Assembly (NCBI RefSeq): GCF_003987065.1
Contig: NZ_PIPY01000008.1
Coordinates: forward strand, 62,001-126,000
Length of the DNA: 64,000 nucleotides
Reading direction: 5' to 3'
Origin: Pseudidiomarina insulisalsae
GTDB taxonomy: Bacteria; Pseudomonadota; Gammaproteobacteria; Enterobacterales; Alteromonadaceae
Positions 30,213 through 39,832 of this stretch are shown here, one piece after another. The notes beneath the pieces are model-generated. The model did no database searches, was not told where the DNA came from, and saw only the letters and a list, made by a program, of their open reading frames with translations. How positions within the stretch are numbered: the first letter of the stretch is position 1; every line of letters starts with the position of its first letter. The position numbers were made by a program, and so were the translations under genes.

Positions 30213-30638
30213 ATGTTGTCAGTAAAAAAGGCTTTGTTTGGCGCACTACTGCTGCTGAGTGTGGCACCATCGTCAGCACTGAGCTCAGAACTTTATCAGC
30301 AACTGGGGAAAAAAGCTGGCATTGACCAGCTGATGACAACCTTCGTGTTCGCGATAGCCGAAGATGAGCGGGTGATCGAACACTTTGCCCGGGTCGATAT
30401 TGAGCGTTTCCACCAGATGATTAGCCAACATGTTTGTGAACTGGTGGGCGGGCCGTGTCGTTACGAGGGAGCTGATATGGTTGAGGTGCACACTGGCATG
30501 GCGATCACCCGCGCGGAATTTAACGCGATTGTGGAAAACCTCATACACGCCATGGAGCAGGAACAGGTCCCCTTAAGTGCGCAAAATCAGCTGCTGGCGA
30601 TTCTGGCACAGTTTCATGGTGATATTGTCGGTAAGTAA
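30213..30638 (+). CDS. Exported group 1 truncated haemoglobin
   Basis: The 141-aa product has a signal peptide (about residues 1-24) and a 2-on-2 globin domain. The proximal haem ligand is His93 in EVHTGMAIT, preceded by the GGPCRYEG turn typical of group 1. The usual distal Tyr at B10 (FY) is Val here (TTFVFAIAED). Cys75 and Cys82 flank the turn and could form a disulfide after export. Likely roles are O2, NO or sulfide binding in the periplasm; which one is unknown. It starts 8 bp after the DUF3034 gene. Confidence 0.88.
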   Translation: MLSVKKALFGALLLLSVAPSSALSSELYQQLGKKAGIDQLMTTFVFAIAEDERVIEHFARVDIERFHQMISQHVCELVGGPCRYEGADMVEVHTGMAITRAEFNAIVENLIHAMEQEQVPLSAQNQLLAILAQFHGDIVGK

Positions 30639-30655
30639 CGATTCGGGGGTGAGTT

Positions 30656-31510
30656 ATGACGAAGATGACCGAGAACGCTATTTTGGTCGACACCCATTGG
30701 CTGGCGGAGCATAAGGACGATCCAAAGGTTAAGGTATTTGATGCCAGTATGGAAAAAATTATCGGCCGCGAACCCTTAGTTTACGAGCAAGCGACCCTCA
30801 TTCCCGGTGCCTTTGATCTGGCGCTGGAACGTCATCTGACGGCAACGAACAGTCAATTACCCAATGCTTTTCCTGAATTGGAGCAGGTTCAGTCGTGGTT
30901 ACGCCAGCAGGGCGTCAACAACGGCGATACCCTGGTGGTGTACGATAATCAGGGCATTTACTCGGCGCCGCGCGCCTGGGTGATCCTCAAAGCTTTAGGT
31001 ATGGAAAACGTACTGATCTTAAATGGTGGGCTACCTAAGTGGCTTGCCGAAGAGCGGCCGGTGACGGCTACCTATGCCACTGCGGACGAGCCGGGGCATG
31101 TGGTGCTAAAACAGCAGCAGCATTGGCTGGCAACCTGGGAGCAGGCGCTACAAGTTAGTCAGTGTGGTACCTTTGCGTTGCTCGACGCGCGCTCCTATGA
31201 ACGCTTTCGGGGTCGTCAGCCGGAGCCCCGCGAAGGCATGCGCGCCGGACATATTCCGGGTGCCAAAAATGTGCCTTTTGCTGAAGTTCTGCAGGGTAGT
31301 GAGTTTAAGCCGGTCAGTGAGCTGCAGCAATTGTTGCAACAGCACCTGTCAGATCCGGAGCAACCAGTGATTACCAGCTGTGGGTCGGGTGTAACGGCCT
31401 GTATTTTGCTGGTAGCAGCGCGTCTGGCCGGCTATCAGCAGGTGCGCCTGTACGATGGTTCTTGGGCGGAGTGGGGCGTGCGTCGTGATTTACCGGTAGC
31501 GACAACGTAA
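30656..31510 (+). CDS. sseA: 3-mercaptopyruvate/thiosulfate sulfurtransferase
   Basis: Two rhodanese domains (about residues 8-140 and 165-280) in 284 aa. The catalytic loop is CGSGVT (in SCGSGVTAC), the form typical of mercaptopyruvate sulfurtransferases; thiosulfate sulfurtransferases have CRKGVT. The N-terminal domain lacks a catalytic Cys, as usual. It starts 17 bp after the globin gene behind GGGGGTGAG. It may generate persulfide or H2S in the cytoplasm. Confidence 0.93.
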   Translation: MTKMTENAILVDTHWLAEHKDDPKVKVFDASMEKIIGREPLVYEQATLIPGAFDLALERHLTATNSQLPNAFPELEQVQSWLRQQGVNNGDTLVVYDNQGIYSAPRAWVILKALGMENVLILNGGLPKWLAEERPVTATYATADEPGHVVLKQQQHWLATWEQALQVSQCGTFALLDARSYERFRGRQPEPREGMRAGHIPGAKNVPFAEVLQGSEFKPVSELQQLLQQHLSDPEQPVITSCGSGVTACILLVAARLAGYQQVRLYDGSWAEWGVRRDLPVATT

Positions 31511-31535
31511 AAAGGCCTGCGAGGCAGGCCTTTTT
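31511..31535. terminator. Bidirectional terminator between sseA and ychF
   Basis: AAAGGCCTGC / GCAGGCCTTT with a 3-base loop (GAG), followed by T on the plus strand and flanked by A on the left, so it serves both converging transcripts. Confidence 0.92.
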
Positions 31536-31550
31536 GCATACCAGAATGGC

Positions 31551-32642
31551 TTAAACGTTGAAGCGGAAAAGAATCACGTCGCCGTCCTTAACGATATAAT
31601 CTTTACCTTCTTCGCGACGTTTGCCAGCTTCTTTGGCACCTTGCTCACCTTTATGGGCAATGTAGTCGTCAAAGCCAACCACCACGGCACGAATAAAGCC
31701 TTTTTCGAAATCGGTGTGAATTTTACCCGCAGCTTGCGGTGCGGTAGCACCAATCGGGATGGTCCAGGCACGGACTTCTTTCGGGCCAGCGGTGAAATAG
31801 GTTTGCAGGTTCAACAATTCATAACCGCCGCGAATGACCCGGTTCAAACCAGGTTCTTCAATGCCTAAATCTGCCATAAACTCAGCTTTTTCGTCGTCAT
31901 CCAGCTCAGCAATTTCTGATTCAATTTCAGCACATACCGGAACCACAATCGCATCTTCTTTGGCAGCGATTTCCCGAACCTTATCGAGGTAGGGGTTGTT
32001 TTCAAAGCCATCGTCATTGACATTTGCGATGTACATGGTTGGCTTCAACGTGAGCAAGTTATACGAGCGAATCGTAGCGCGCTCGTCTTTGCTCAGCTCA
32101 ACCGAGCGGGCCATGTCACCATTTTCCAGTGCCGGCAATAATTTCTCAAGCACGGCGATTTCCGCTACGGCTTGCTTGTCGCCACCTTTGGCTTTTTTGC
32201 CTAAACGGTGAATCGCTTTCTCGACGCTGTCGAGGTCAGCTAACGCGAGTTCAGTGTTGATGACTTCAATATCTTCTTGCGGATTCACCTGGCCAGCAAC
32301 GTGCACAATGTTATCGTTTTCAAAACAACGTACAACGTGGCCAATGGCATCGGTTTCACGGATGTTGGCAAGGAACTGGTTACCCAGGCCTTCGCCCTTA
32401 GATGCGCCTTTTACCAGGCCCGCGATATCGACGAATTCCATGGTCGTAGGCAATACCCGCTGCGGGTTCACGATTTCAGCAAGCTGATTTAAACGTGGGT
32501 CGGGCACCGCAACCACGCCGGTATTCGGTTCAATGGTACAGAAAGGGAAGTTAGCTGCTTCAATACCGGCCTTAGTTAAGGCATTAAACAAGGTAGATTT
32601 ACCAACGTTAGGTAAGCCTACAATACCGCATTTGAATCCCAT
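31551..32642 (-). CDS. ychF: Redox-regulated ATPase YchF
   Basis: Obg-related P-loop protein of 363 aa that prefers ATP over GTP and binds ribosomes. It shows G1 GLPNVGKST, the G3-type [20 protein letters not shown], the NVNDDG segment in place of NKxD, and the C-terminal TGS-like domain ending RFNV. The frame is open to 32708, but ATG 32642 ([14 protein letters not shown]) matches the family. It starts 1 bp after the pth stop, the conserved pth-ychF pair. Confidence 0.97.
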   Translation of the reverse strand: MGFKCGIVGLPNVGKSTLFNALTKAGIEAANFPFCTIEPNTGVVAVPDPRLNQLAEIVNPQRVLPTTMEFVDIAGLVKGASKGEGLGNQFLANIRETDAIGHVVRCFENDNIVHVAGQVNPQEDIEVINTELALADLDSVEKAIHRLGKKAKGGDKQAVAEIAVLEKLLPALENGDMARSVELSKDERATIRSYNLLTLKPTMYIANVNDDGFENNPYLDKVREIAAKEDAIVVPVCAEIESEIAELDDDEKAEFMADLGIEEPGLNRVIRGGYELLNLQTYFTAGPKEVRAWTIPIGATAPQAAGKIHTDFEKGFIRAVVVGFDDYIAHKGEQGAKEAGKRREEGKDYIVKDGDVILFRFNV

Positions 32643-32643
32643 A

Positions 32644-33237
32644 TTAACTCTCTCTCTGTGCTTTAAAACTGTGCAGCTGCTGCTGTGCAGCACGCATATC
32701 CTGATCAAGCAACAGTTCTATACTGTTGCAGGCTTGCGCAATGGTATCGTCCATCATATGCTGCTCGGCGGCGGGTGCTTTGCCCAACACATAGCCAGTC
32801 ACTTTACTTTTATGACCAGGATGACCGATACCAATACGTAAGCGATGAAAGTCGGGGCTACCAAGGGCCGCGATCATGTCTTTAATGCCGTTATGTCCGC
32901 CACTACCGCCACCGGTTTTAAACTTCGCAACCCCGGGAGGCAGATCGAGTTCGTCATAAGCGACCAGAATTTCATTAGGCGCAATTTTAAAAAAGTTGGC
33001 GAGCGCTGCCACGGCCTTGCCACTTTTATTCATAAAAGTCATAGGCTCAAGCAGACGCAGGTCCCAGGCACCTTTTTGTAAGCGCGCGGTGTGACCGAAA
33101 AATTTAGTTTCTGGTTGCAGGGTCAGGGCATGCCGGCGGGCAAATTCTTCTACCAACCAGAAGCCTGCATTATGACGGGTTTGCGAATATTCGGGGCCTG
33201 GATTTCCCAGGCCCACGAGTAGACGAATTGTCGACAT
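32644..33237 (-). CDS. pth: Peptidyl-tRNA hydrolase
   Basis: Releases tRNA from prematurely dropped peptidyl-tRNA. The 197-aa product has the signature [23 protein letters not shown] with catalytic His and Asn, the downstream block [14 protein letters not shown], and DELDLPPG with the conserved Asp. It lies 6 bp after rplY and 1 bp before ychF, forming a translation-linked operon. Confidence 0.97.
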   Translation of the reverse strand: MSTIRLLVGLGNPGPEYSQTRHNAGFWLVEEFARRHALTLQPETKFFGHTARLQKGAWDLRLLEPMTFMNKSGKAVAALANFFKIAPNEILVAYDELDLPPGVAKFKTGGGSGGHNGIKDMIAALGSPDFHRLRIGIGHPGHKSKVTGYVLGKAPAAEQHMMDDTIAQACNSIELLLDQDMRAAQQQLHSFKAQRES

Positions 33238-33243
33238 AGGGTC

Positions 33244-33927
33244 TTATTCTTCGTCTTTTTTGTCTTCTTCAGCTTCTTCGCTTTCTTTAGCGGTTGGTAC
33301 TTCTGGAGAAACTTCTTCGCCTTCTTCAGTTTCTTCTTTCTCAACACGCGGAGCAACGATAGAAACAACCGCCTGATCGTGATCTTCGCCTTTGGTCAGC
33401 TCGGTCAGCTCAACACCGTGAGGCAGTTGCAGGTCGGTTAAGTGCAGGTTGTCACCAATTTGTAGCGCTGCTACGTCAACTTCCAGGTACTCAGGCAAGT
33501 CTTTCGGTAAGCAGGTGATTTCGACATCGTTGATGTGGTGAACAACAACACCGCCTTCGTCTTTCACGCCTTTCGCAGTCTTCTCGTTCAGGAAGTGCAG
33601 AGGTACATGCGTGTGTAACTTCTGATCTTTCTCAACGCGTTGAAAGTCAAGGTGAGTCAGCTTTGGCTTGTATGGGTGACGTTGTACGTCTTTCAAGATA
33701 GCCTGTTGCTTCTTGCCGTCGACGACCAGGGTCAGAATGTGCGAATAGAAAGCTTCGTGGTCTGCCATGTTGTTCACTTTGTTGTGATCAAGAGTCAGAG
33801 AAACGGCTTCTTTGTTCGCACCGTACAAGATAGCAGGCACTTTGTCTGCGCGACGCAGGCGGCGGCTCGCACCTTTCCCTGTATCAGTACGCAGTTCTGC
33901 TTGAATAGTAAAATCAATGTTCGACAT
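33244..33927 (-). CDS. rplY: 50S ribosomal protein L25 (long TL5/Ctc form)
   Basis: 5S rRNA-binding protein of 227 aa. The N-terminal L25 domain (about 1-95: [24 protein letters not shown]) is followed by a Ctc-type C-terminal beta domain (about 100-190) absent from the short E. coli protein, then an acidic tail rich in Glu (about 195-227). GGAGACACTCC precedes the ATG. A hairpin lies in its leader. Confidence 0.95.
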   Translation of the reverse strand: MSNIDFTIQAELRTDTGKGASRRLRRADKVPAILYGANKEAVSLTLDHNKVNNMADHEAFYSHILTLVVDGKKQQAILKDVQRHPYKPKLTHLDFQRVEKDQKLHTHVPLHFLNEKTAKGVKDEGGVVVHHINDVEITCLPKDLPEYLEVDVAALQIGDNLHLTDLQLPHGVELTELTKGEDHDQAVVSIVAPRVEKEETEEGEEVSPEVPTAKESEEAEEDKKDEE

Positions 33928-33956
33928 GTTGGAGTGTCTCCGTTAAATAAAAATAA

Positions 33957-33983
33957 GCCGGTTATTCGCGACCAAATACCGGC
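33957..33983 (-). terminator. Hairpin between prs and rplY
   Basis: On the minus strand GCCGGT...ACCGGC (6-bp stem, 15-base loop) is followed by TTATTTTTATTT. It could be a weak terminator for prs or a leader structure that lets L25 regulate its own mRNA. Neither role is shown. Confidence 0.4.
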
Positions 33984-34065
33984 ACTTTCCTCAATGACCA
34001 AACGCATTTTGCGACAGTCAAATTCGAGGGCGCGGAATAGTACCACCCACGCCCTCTGATTTCAA

Positions 34066-35013
34066 TCAATACTCGAACATTGCCGAGATCGATTCTTCGT
34101 TACTCACCCGGCGCAGGGCCTCTGATAACATGCCGCTAAGGGTCAGCTGATGGACCTTCTCCAGCGCTTTCATATCGCTGCTTAACGGAATGCTGTCAGT
34201 TACGACGACCTGATCAATATTCGATTCGCGGATGTTCGCTACTGCATTGCCGGAAAAGACCGGGTGTGTAGCATAGGCATAGACATTGCGCGCACCATTG
34301 GCTTTCAATGCGTCAGCGGCTTTACACAGGGTACCGCCGGTGTCGATCATGTCGTCAACGATAATGCAGTCACGGTCCTGCACGTCACCAATAATGTGCA
34401 TGACTTGTGATTCATTGGCGCGCGGACGACGTTTGTCGATAATTGCCAGGTCGATATCATTCAGTAATTTGGCAATGGCGCGGGCGCGAACGACGCCACC
34501 GATATCAGGCGACACGACCACCGGGTTGTGAAAGTCCTGCTTGCGCAGGTGCTCTAACAACACCGGACTGCCAAACACGTTGTCTACCGGCACGTCGAAG
34601 AAGCCCTGAATTTGCTCGGCATGCAGGTCAACGGTCAGCACGCGGTCTACGCCAACACTGGACAGGAAGTCGGCCACTACTTTCGAGGTAATGGGGACCC
34701 GTGCCGAACGCACGCGGCGATCCTGACGCGCGTAACCAAAGTACGGCATCACAGCAGTGATACGGCCAGCCGAGGCGCGACGCAGGGCGTCGACCATAAC
34801 GATCAGTTCCATCAGGTTGTCGTTGGTCGGCGCACAGGTGGACTGGATAATAAAAACGTCAGAACCGCGAACGTTTTCGTTAATTTTTACACTGATCTCA
34901 CCGTCACTAAAACGGCCAACTTCGGCGTCGCCGAGTTTGATATAGAGTCGGTCAGCAATCTTTTGGGCGAGTTCTGGCGTGGCGTTGCCAGCAAATAGCT
35001 TCATGTCAGGCAC
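34066..35013 (-). CDS. prs: Ribose-phosphate pyrophosphokinase
   Basis: Makes PRPP for nucleotide, histidine and NAD synthesis. The 315-aa product is near-identical in layout to E. coli Prs, with FGYARQDRR (ATP loop), [12 protein letters not shown] and the PRPP loop [10 protein letters not shown]. The start is a GTG at 35013, which gives the standard N-terminus [15 protein letters not shown]. It follows ispE by 8 bp, as in enterics (lolB-ispE-prs). Confidence 0.98.
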   Translation of the reverse strand: MPDMKLFAGNATPELAQKIADRLYIKLGDAEVGRFSDGEISVKINENVRGSDVFIIQSTCAPTNDNLMELIVMVDALRRASAGRITAVMPYFGYARQDRRVRSARVPITSKVVADFLSSVGVDRVLTVDLHAEQIQGFFDVPVDNVFGSPVLLEHLRKQDFHNPVVVSPDIGGVVRARAIAKLLNDIDLAIIDKRRPRANESQVMHIIGDVQDRDCIIVDDMIDTGGTLCKAADALKANGARNVYAYATHPVFSGNAVANIRESNIDQVVVTDSIPLSSDMKALEKVHQLTLSGMLSEALRRVSNEESISAMFEY

Positions 35014-35021
35014 ACTAAACC

Positions 35022-35891
35022 TCAGTCATGGTTGGTCAGGTTGTCAGTTGAAGCCTGCCGCAGTTGCTGGCAGACCGGGGATTCATTCAGGCCGCGCGCG
35101 ACGAAGCCGCGCCATTGTGCGGGCAGATCAGCAAGCGCCGCACGAGCCAGTTCCTGGCTTTCAAAGGTACCGAAAAGACAGGCGCCGGTACCCGTCAGCC
35201 GAGTTGGCGCGTATTCTACCAACCAGTCAAGGGCCTTGGCAACTTCGGGGTAGAGTCGGCGGACCAGTGGTTCGCACACATTTGTGGTGGCACGTTGTTG
35301 CCAGTCGTCAACACTTACCGGCTGGCAGTCCCGGGTTAAGTCAGGGTGGCGGAACAACTCCGCGGTGCTAATGTGCACGCCCGGATCAACAACCAGGTAC
35401 CAGGGACTGGGCGGGTCAACCGGATAAAGTTGCTCGCCAATACCTTCGGCGAAGGCGGCGTGGCCGTGGACAAAGACCGGCACATCGGCGCCTAGTTCAA
35501 GGCCAAACTGCGCCAGTTGGGTGGTGCTAAGCCCCAGTTGCCATAACTGATTCAGGGCCAGTAACGTGGTGGCAGCGTCAGAGGAGCCACCGCCGAGTCC
35601 ACCGCCATAGGGCAGGCGTTTATCGAGAATCATACGCACGCCCTGAGGTACTTTTTGCTGTGTTTGCAACAATCGCGCCGCGCGCACGACCAGATTCTCG
35701 TCGTTGGCCAGCGCCGGGTCCGCACATTCCAGCTCAATCGCATTGCCTGCCAGGCGGGTAAAACTTAACACATCATGCTGGTCGAGAAACTGAAAAACGG
35801 TCTGCAGCTCGTGGTAACCGTTGTCGCGTCGACCGGTAATATGCAGGAACAAATTCAGTTTTGCCGGCGCGGGCAGTACTATAGTTTCCAT
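35022..35891 (-). CDS. ispE: 4-(cytidine 5'-diphospho)-2-C-methyl-D-erythritol kinase IspE
   Basis: GHMP kinase of the MEP isoprenoid pathway, 289 aa. It begins [24 protein letters not shown] and has the ATP loop [15 protein letters not shown] and the C-terminal [11 protein letters not shown] motif. Its start overlaps the 3' end of lolB by 13 bp. Confidence 0.97.
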   Translation of the reverse strand: METIVLPAPAKLNLFLHITGRRDNGYHELQTVFQFLDQHDVLSFTRLAGNAIELECADPALANDENLVVRAARLLQTQQKVPQGVRMILDKRLPYGGGLGGGSSDAATTLLALNQLWQLGLSTTQLAQFGLELGADVPVFVHGHAAFAEGIGEQLYPVDPPSPWYLVVDPGVHISTAELFRHPDLTRDCQPVSVDDWQQRATTNVCEPLVRRLYPEVAKALDWLVEYAPTRLTGTGACLFGTFESQELARAALADLPAQWRGFVARGLNESPVCQQLRQASTDNLTNHD

Positions 35892-36520
35892 GCTTTCACT
35901 CTTAATTTAATGCGCCACTGCTCACTCATCAGCTCAATGTCGGTGGGCAAAAATAACGGCGCGTCGGCGCTGCCATGCGCCTCATAACGGGCCAGCTGTA
36001 CTGTCCATAGCTGATCTTCAGCAGCGACACGGTAACTGAACAAAGGCGCGTAGGGGAGTTCATCTTCGTTCAGAAGCTGGTAGCGTTGTGCCGAGGCGTC
36101 GGCGGGTTGCGCACCAGTGACCACCCGCTGTAGTAACTCAACCGGTAACGCAAAGGCAAACAGGCGCTGCACCAGTTGCTGGGCCGAACGACCATAGTAA
36201 GCCTGGCCATCTTCATCATAATAGACGGCGCCGCTGGGGTCTTGTTCCAGCCGTGCCAGCGTACCTTTCAGCGGGTGATAAAAGCGCAGGTTGAGTTGTT
36301 GTGGCTGCTGTTGCCATTCAAGGTAGACAGCGTCACGCTCGTCGGCACTCAAATTAAACAACGCCAGCTGCCCGGTCAGTTGCCATTGCTCTAACGCTGC
36401 GACCCTGGCCTGATGTCGCGCTACCGCATTGCTATCGATTGCGGTGACCGGAATTTCTTCAGGAGGCGCTGCACAGGCGCTTAGCAAGAGACTGAACAGC
36501 AGCAATAAGCGTAGTTTCAT
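35879..36520 (-). CDS. lolB: Outer-membrane lipoprotein receptor LolB
   Basis: Accepts lipoproteins from LolA and inserts them into the outer membrane. The 213-aa product has lipobox LLLSACAAPP (Cys16) and the family block WQLTGQLALF followed by AVYLEWQQQPQQLNLRFYHP. It is divergent from hemA with a 94-bp gap between the chosen starts, and is the first gene of lolB-ispE-prs. Confidence 0.95.
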   Translation of the reverse strand: MKLRLLLLFSLLLSACAAPPEEIPVTAIDSNAVARHQARVAALEQWQLTGQLALFNLSADERDAVYLEWQQQPQQLNLRFYHPLKGTLARLEQDPSGAVYYDEDGQAYYGRSAQQLVQRLFAFALPVELLQRVVTGAQPADASAQRYQLLNEDELPYAPLFSYRVAAEDQLWTVQLARYEAHGSADAPLFLPTDIELMSEQWRIKLRVKAWKL

Positions 36521-36614
36521 GGACTTGTCCGACAGTTGGTATGCTTTTCATCATGCGGCCTTTAACGTACAATTAGCGGCGTTTTGCTGTGCCAGAGGCT
36601 CGCTTTTTTTCATT

Positions 36615-37877
36615 ATGACTATTTTTGCACTCGGTGTTAACCATAAAACCGCTTCCGTGGATTTGCGCGAGCAAATCGCGTTTTCACCTGAGCAGTTGCA
36701 CCAGGCGTTACCTGCATTGCGTGACCAGACTGGTGTGCGCGAGGCGGTGATTATTTCGACCTGTAACCGCACCGAAATTTATTGTCACGCCGATGGCGCC
36801 AGCGCGCCGTCCAGCGATTTACTGCTCGGCTGGCTGGCAGGCTATCATGGTGTGTCAGCCACAGCATTACAAAGTCATAGTTATTGTCACACTGACGCGC
36901 AGGCGATCGATCATCTGATGCGCGTTGCCAGTGGTCTGGACTCTTTGATTCTTGGCGAGCCACAAATACTGGGACAGGTGAAGCAGGCCTATCAGTTTGC
37001 CAAGAATCAGGCCAGTGTCGGTGGCATTCTGGAGCGCCTGTTTCAGCAAACGTTTCATATTGCCAAACGGGTGCGCAGTGAGACCGCTGTGGGTGAGAAC
37101 GCCGTATCGGTGGCATTCGCCGCAGTAAATCTGGCGCGCCATATTTTCGCCGAGCTGCAACAGGCATCGGTATTATTGGTCGGCGCCGGCGATACGGCTG
37201 AGCTGGTAGCACAACATCTGACCGAAATTGGCGTCAGCCGCCTGATGGTTGCCAACCGTACCCTGATGCGCGCCGAGACCGTTGCCAGCAAGTTTGCCGG
37301 TCAGGCACATACGCTTGGCGAGTTACCTGAATTGCTGCCACAAGCGGATATTGTGATTTCTTCCACCGCCAGCACCTTGCCGATTATCGGTAAAGGTTTA
37401 ATCGAAAGCGCGCTGAAGCAACGGAAACGCAAACCGATGCTGCTGATTGACCTGGCCGTACCACGTGACATTGAGTCCCAGGTCGATGAACTAAATGATG
37501 CTTATCTGTACAGTGTTGATGACCTGCAGGGCATTATTCAGGAAAACATGCGTAACCGTGAAGAAGCGGCGGCACAGGCGCTGGCGATGATTGCCGAGCA
37601 AACCGAAAGTTTTATGACCTGGTTGCGCGGCCTGGATCATGTCGACGTACTGCGTGATTTTCGACAGCATACTGAACAACTAGCGCAGGAGCAGTTGCAG
37701 CGGGCGCGGAATCAGCTGGCGGCGGGCAAAGCTGCCGAAGAGGTCATGGCAGAGCTTACGCAACGCCTGACCCAACAGTTTTTACATGCGCCGACACGGT
37801 CTATGCGTGAGGCGGGTGCCAAAGGTGATTATCAGACACTGGCGGTGTTTCAGCAACTTTACAATGATAACGACTAA
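36615..37877 (+). CDS. hemA: Glutamyl-tRNA reductase
   Basis: First committed step of C5-pathway haem synthesis. The catalytic Cys lies in STCNRTEIYCH, with GEPQILGQVKQAY and the Rossmann segment LLVGAGDTAELVAQHL downstream. The frame is open to 36429, but the ATG at 36615 (MTIFALGVNHKTASVDLREQ, 420 aa) is the family start. It begins the hemA-prfA-prmC cluster. Confidence 0.97.
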   Translation: MTIFALGVNHKTASVDLREQIAFSPEQLHQALPALRDQTGVREAVIISTCNRTEIYCHADGASAPSSDLLLGWLAGYHGVSATALQSHSYCHTDAQAIDHLMRVASGLDSLILGEPQILGQVKQAYQFAKNQASVGGILERLFQQTFHIAKRVRSETAVGENAVSVAFAAVNLARHIFAELQQASVLLVGAGDTAELVAQHLTEIGVSRLMVANRTLMRAETVASKFAGQAHTLGELPELLPQADIVISSTASTLPIIGKGLIESALKQRKRKPMLLIDLAVPRDIESQVDELNDAYLYSVDDLQGIIQENMRNREEAAAQALAMIAEQTESFMTWLRGLDHVDVLRDFRQHTEQLAQEQLQRARNQLAAGKAAEEVMAELTQRLTQQFLHAPTRSMREAGAKGDYQTLAVFQQLYNDND

Positions 37878-37889
37878 GGTTTCTTATTC

Positions 37890-38984
37890 ATGATGAATCC
37901 TTCGATTACCCGCAAACTTGAAGCGCTGCTTGAGCGCTATGAGGAAGTGCAGCACTTGTTAAGCGACGCTGGCATTATTGCGGATCAGGAGCGCTTCCGT
38001 GCGCTCTCACGGGAATATTCACAGCTTGAAGAGCTGGTGAAATGCTTCCGCGATTACCAACAGGCGCAGGAAGATGCGCAGGCCGCTGAAGAAATGCTGG
38101 CCGAAGACGACGCCGAGATGCGCGAAATGGGGGCGCTGGAGCTGGAAAGCGCGCAAACCAAACAGGAAACGCTCGAGCAAGAGCTACAAGTACTGCTGTT
38201 ACCCCGCGATCCAAATGATGACCGGCCTTGCTATCTGGAAATTCGTGCCGGTGCCGGCGGTGACGAGGCCGCTATTTTCGCCGGTGATTTGTTCCGTATG
38301 TACAGCCGTTATGCCGAGCAACATGGCTGGAAAGTCAGTATTGTCAATGCCAACGAGGGCGAGCACGGCGGTTACAAGGAAGTGATAGCCCATATGTCGG
38401 GCGACGGCGCCTATGGTCGGATGAAATTCGAATCCGGTGGCCATCGCGTGCAGCGCGTGCCTGAGACCGAGTCGCAGGGCAGGGTTCATACCTCGGCCTG
38501 TACAGTGGCGGTGCTTCCTGAAGTGCCGGAAGCCGAGGCGATCGAAATTAACCCGGCGGATCTGCGGGTAGACACCTACCGGGCATCAGGTGCCGGTGGT
38601 CAGCACGTAAACCGTACTGACTCAGCGATTCGTATTACCCACTTACCCTCAGGTATTGTCGTAGAGTGTCAGGATGAACGCTCGCAACACAAGAACCGGG
38701 CGAAGGCGATGTCGGTATTGCAGGCGCGTCTACAGCAACAGGCCGATGAAAAGCGCCGGCATGAAGAACAGTCAACCCGTCGTAGTCTGGTGGGCAGTGG
38801 TGACCGCTCAGAGCGTATCCGCACCTATAACTTCCCGCAGGGTCGGGTCAGCGATCATCGCATCAATCTGACCTTGTACCGGCTTGATGAAGTACTGAAC
38901 GGCGCGCTGGATCTTATTCTCGACGCGATTGTGCAGGAGCATCAGGCGGACCAGCTGGCGGCATTGGCCGAGCAACAAGGCTGA
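37890..38984 (+). CDS. prfA: Peptide chain release factor 1
   Basis: Class I release factor for UAA/UAG, 364 aa. The GGQ motif is in [16 protein letters not shown]. The stop-recognition PxT-type tripeptide region is [16 protein letters not shown] (PET). The start is ATG 37890 or 37893 and both lack a clear Shine-Dalgarno site. It lies 12 bp after hemA, and its methylase gene prmC follows after 2 bp. Confidence 0.98.
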   Translation: MMNPSITRKLEALLERYEEVQHLLSDAGIIADQERFRALSREYSQLEELVKCFRDYQQAQEDAQAAEEMLAEDDAEMREMGALELESAQTKQETLEQELQVLLLPRDPNDDRPCYLEIRAGAGGDEAAIFAGDLFRMYSRYAEQHGWKVSIVNANEGEHGGYKEVIAHMSGDGAYGRMKFESGGHRVQRVPETESQGRVHTSACTVAVLPEVPEAEAIEINPADLRVDTYRASGAGGQHVNRTDSAIRITHLPSGIVVECQDERSQHKNRAKAMSVLQARLQQQADEKRRHEEQSTRRSLVGSGDRSERIRTYNFPQGRVSDHRINLTLYRLDEVLNGALDLILDAIVQEHQADQLAALAEQQG

Positions 38985-38986
38985 TC

Positions 38987-39829
38987 ATGCACATCAGTGC
39001 TTTGTTACAGCACGCCCAACAGTGTCTCAGCGCCAGTGAGACCCCCCGGCTGGACGCTGAAGTGCTGCTGGCGCATGTGCTGCAACAAAGCCGCACCTAT
39101 CTGCATACCTGGCCTGAGCGTGAGGTCAGTGAACCTGTGTTGCAGCAGTTTATGGCACTGCTGCAACAACGCCAGTCCGGAATACCTGTCGCACATTTAT
39201 TAGGTGAGCGCGAATTCTGGTCGCTACCACTTAAAGTCAACGACAGTACCCTGATTCCACGACCGGACACCGAACTGTTAGTCGAGAAAATTCTCGAGCT
39301 CAATCTGCCGTCACAAGCACGGGTTCTGGATCTGGGCACCGGCACCGGCGCTATTGCCTTAGCCCTGAAGAGCGAGCGTCCGCAGTGGCAGGTGACGGCC
39401 GTCGACAAGTCAGCTGCGGCAGTGGCGCTGGCAAAAGCGAACGCTGCACGACTGCAACTGGCGTTGCAGATCTTTCAGAGTGACTGGTTCAGCAGTTTAG
39501 CGGATGAGCACTACGACCTGATTGTCAGTAATCCGCCGTACATTGCCGCAGACGACCCGCATTTGCAGCAGGGAGACGTGCGGTTTGAACCGCATTCAGC
39601 GTTGGTAGCCGATGCCGCGGGCTTTGCAGATTTGGCCAGCATTATTCATCAGGCCCCTGATTACCTGCAACCCGGCGGCTGGTTGTGGCTGGAGCACGGC
39701 TATGAGCAGGCGCAGGGATGTCGCGACTTATTAGCGAGCCGCGGCTTTAGCGCAGTTCAAAGCCTGCGCGATTATGCTAATCTGGAGCGCATTAGTTATG
39801 GACGTTGGCGCAATAAGGAGGCGAATTAA
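38987..39829 (+). CDS. prmC: Release factor glutamine methyltransferase PrmC
   Basis: SAM-dependent enzyme that methylates the Gln of GGQ in release factors. The 280-aa product has motif I VLDLGTGTGAIALAL and the substrate-binding NPPY in IVSNPPYIAADDPHL. The N-terminal helical domain (about 1-90) recognises RF1, encoded just upstream. Confidence 0.97.
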   Translation: MHISALLQHAQQCLSASETPRLDAEVLLAHVLQQSRTYLHTWPEREVSEPVLQQFMALLQQRQSGIPVAHLLGEREFWSLPLKVNDSTLIPRPDTELLVEKILELNLPSQARVLDLGTGTGAIALALKSERPQWQVTAVDKSAAAVALAKANAARLQLALQIFQSDWFSSLADEHYDLIVSNPPYIAADDPHLQQGDVRFEPHSALVADAAGFADLASIIHQAPDYLQPGGWLWLEHGYEQAQGCRDLLASRGFSAVQSLRDYANLERISYGRWRNKEAN

Positions 39830-39832
39830 GCT

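Noticed and set aside
36751-37212. 153-codon minus-strand frame
   Set aside because: Antisense to the hemA core.
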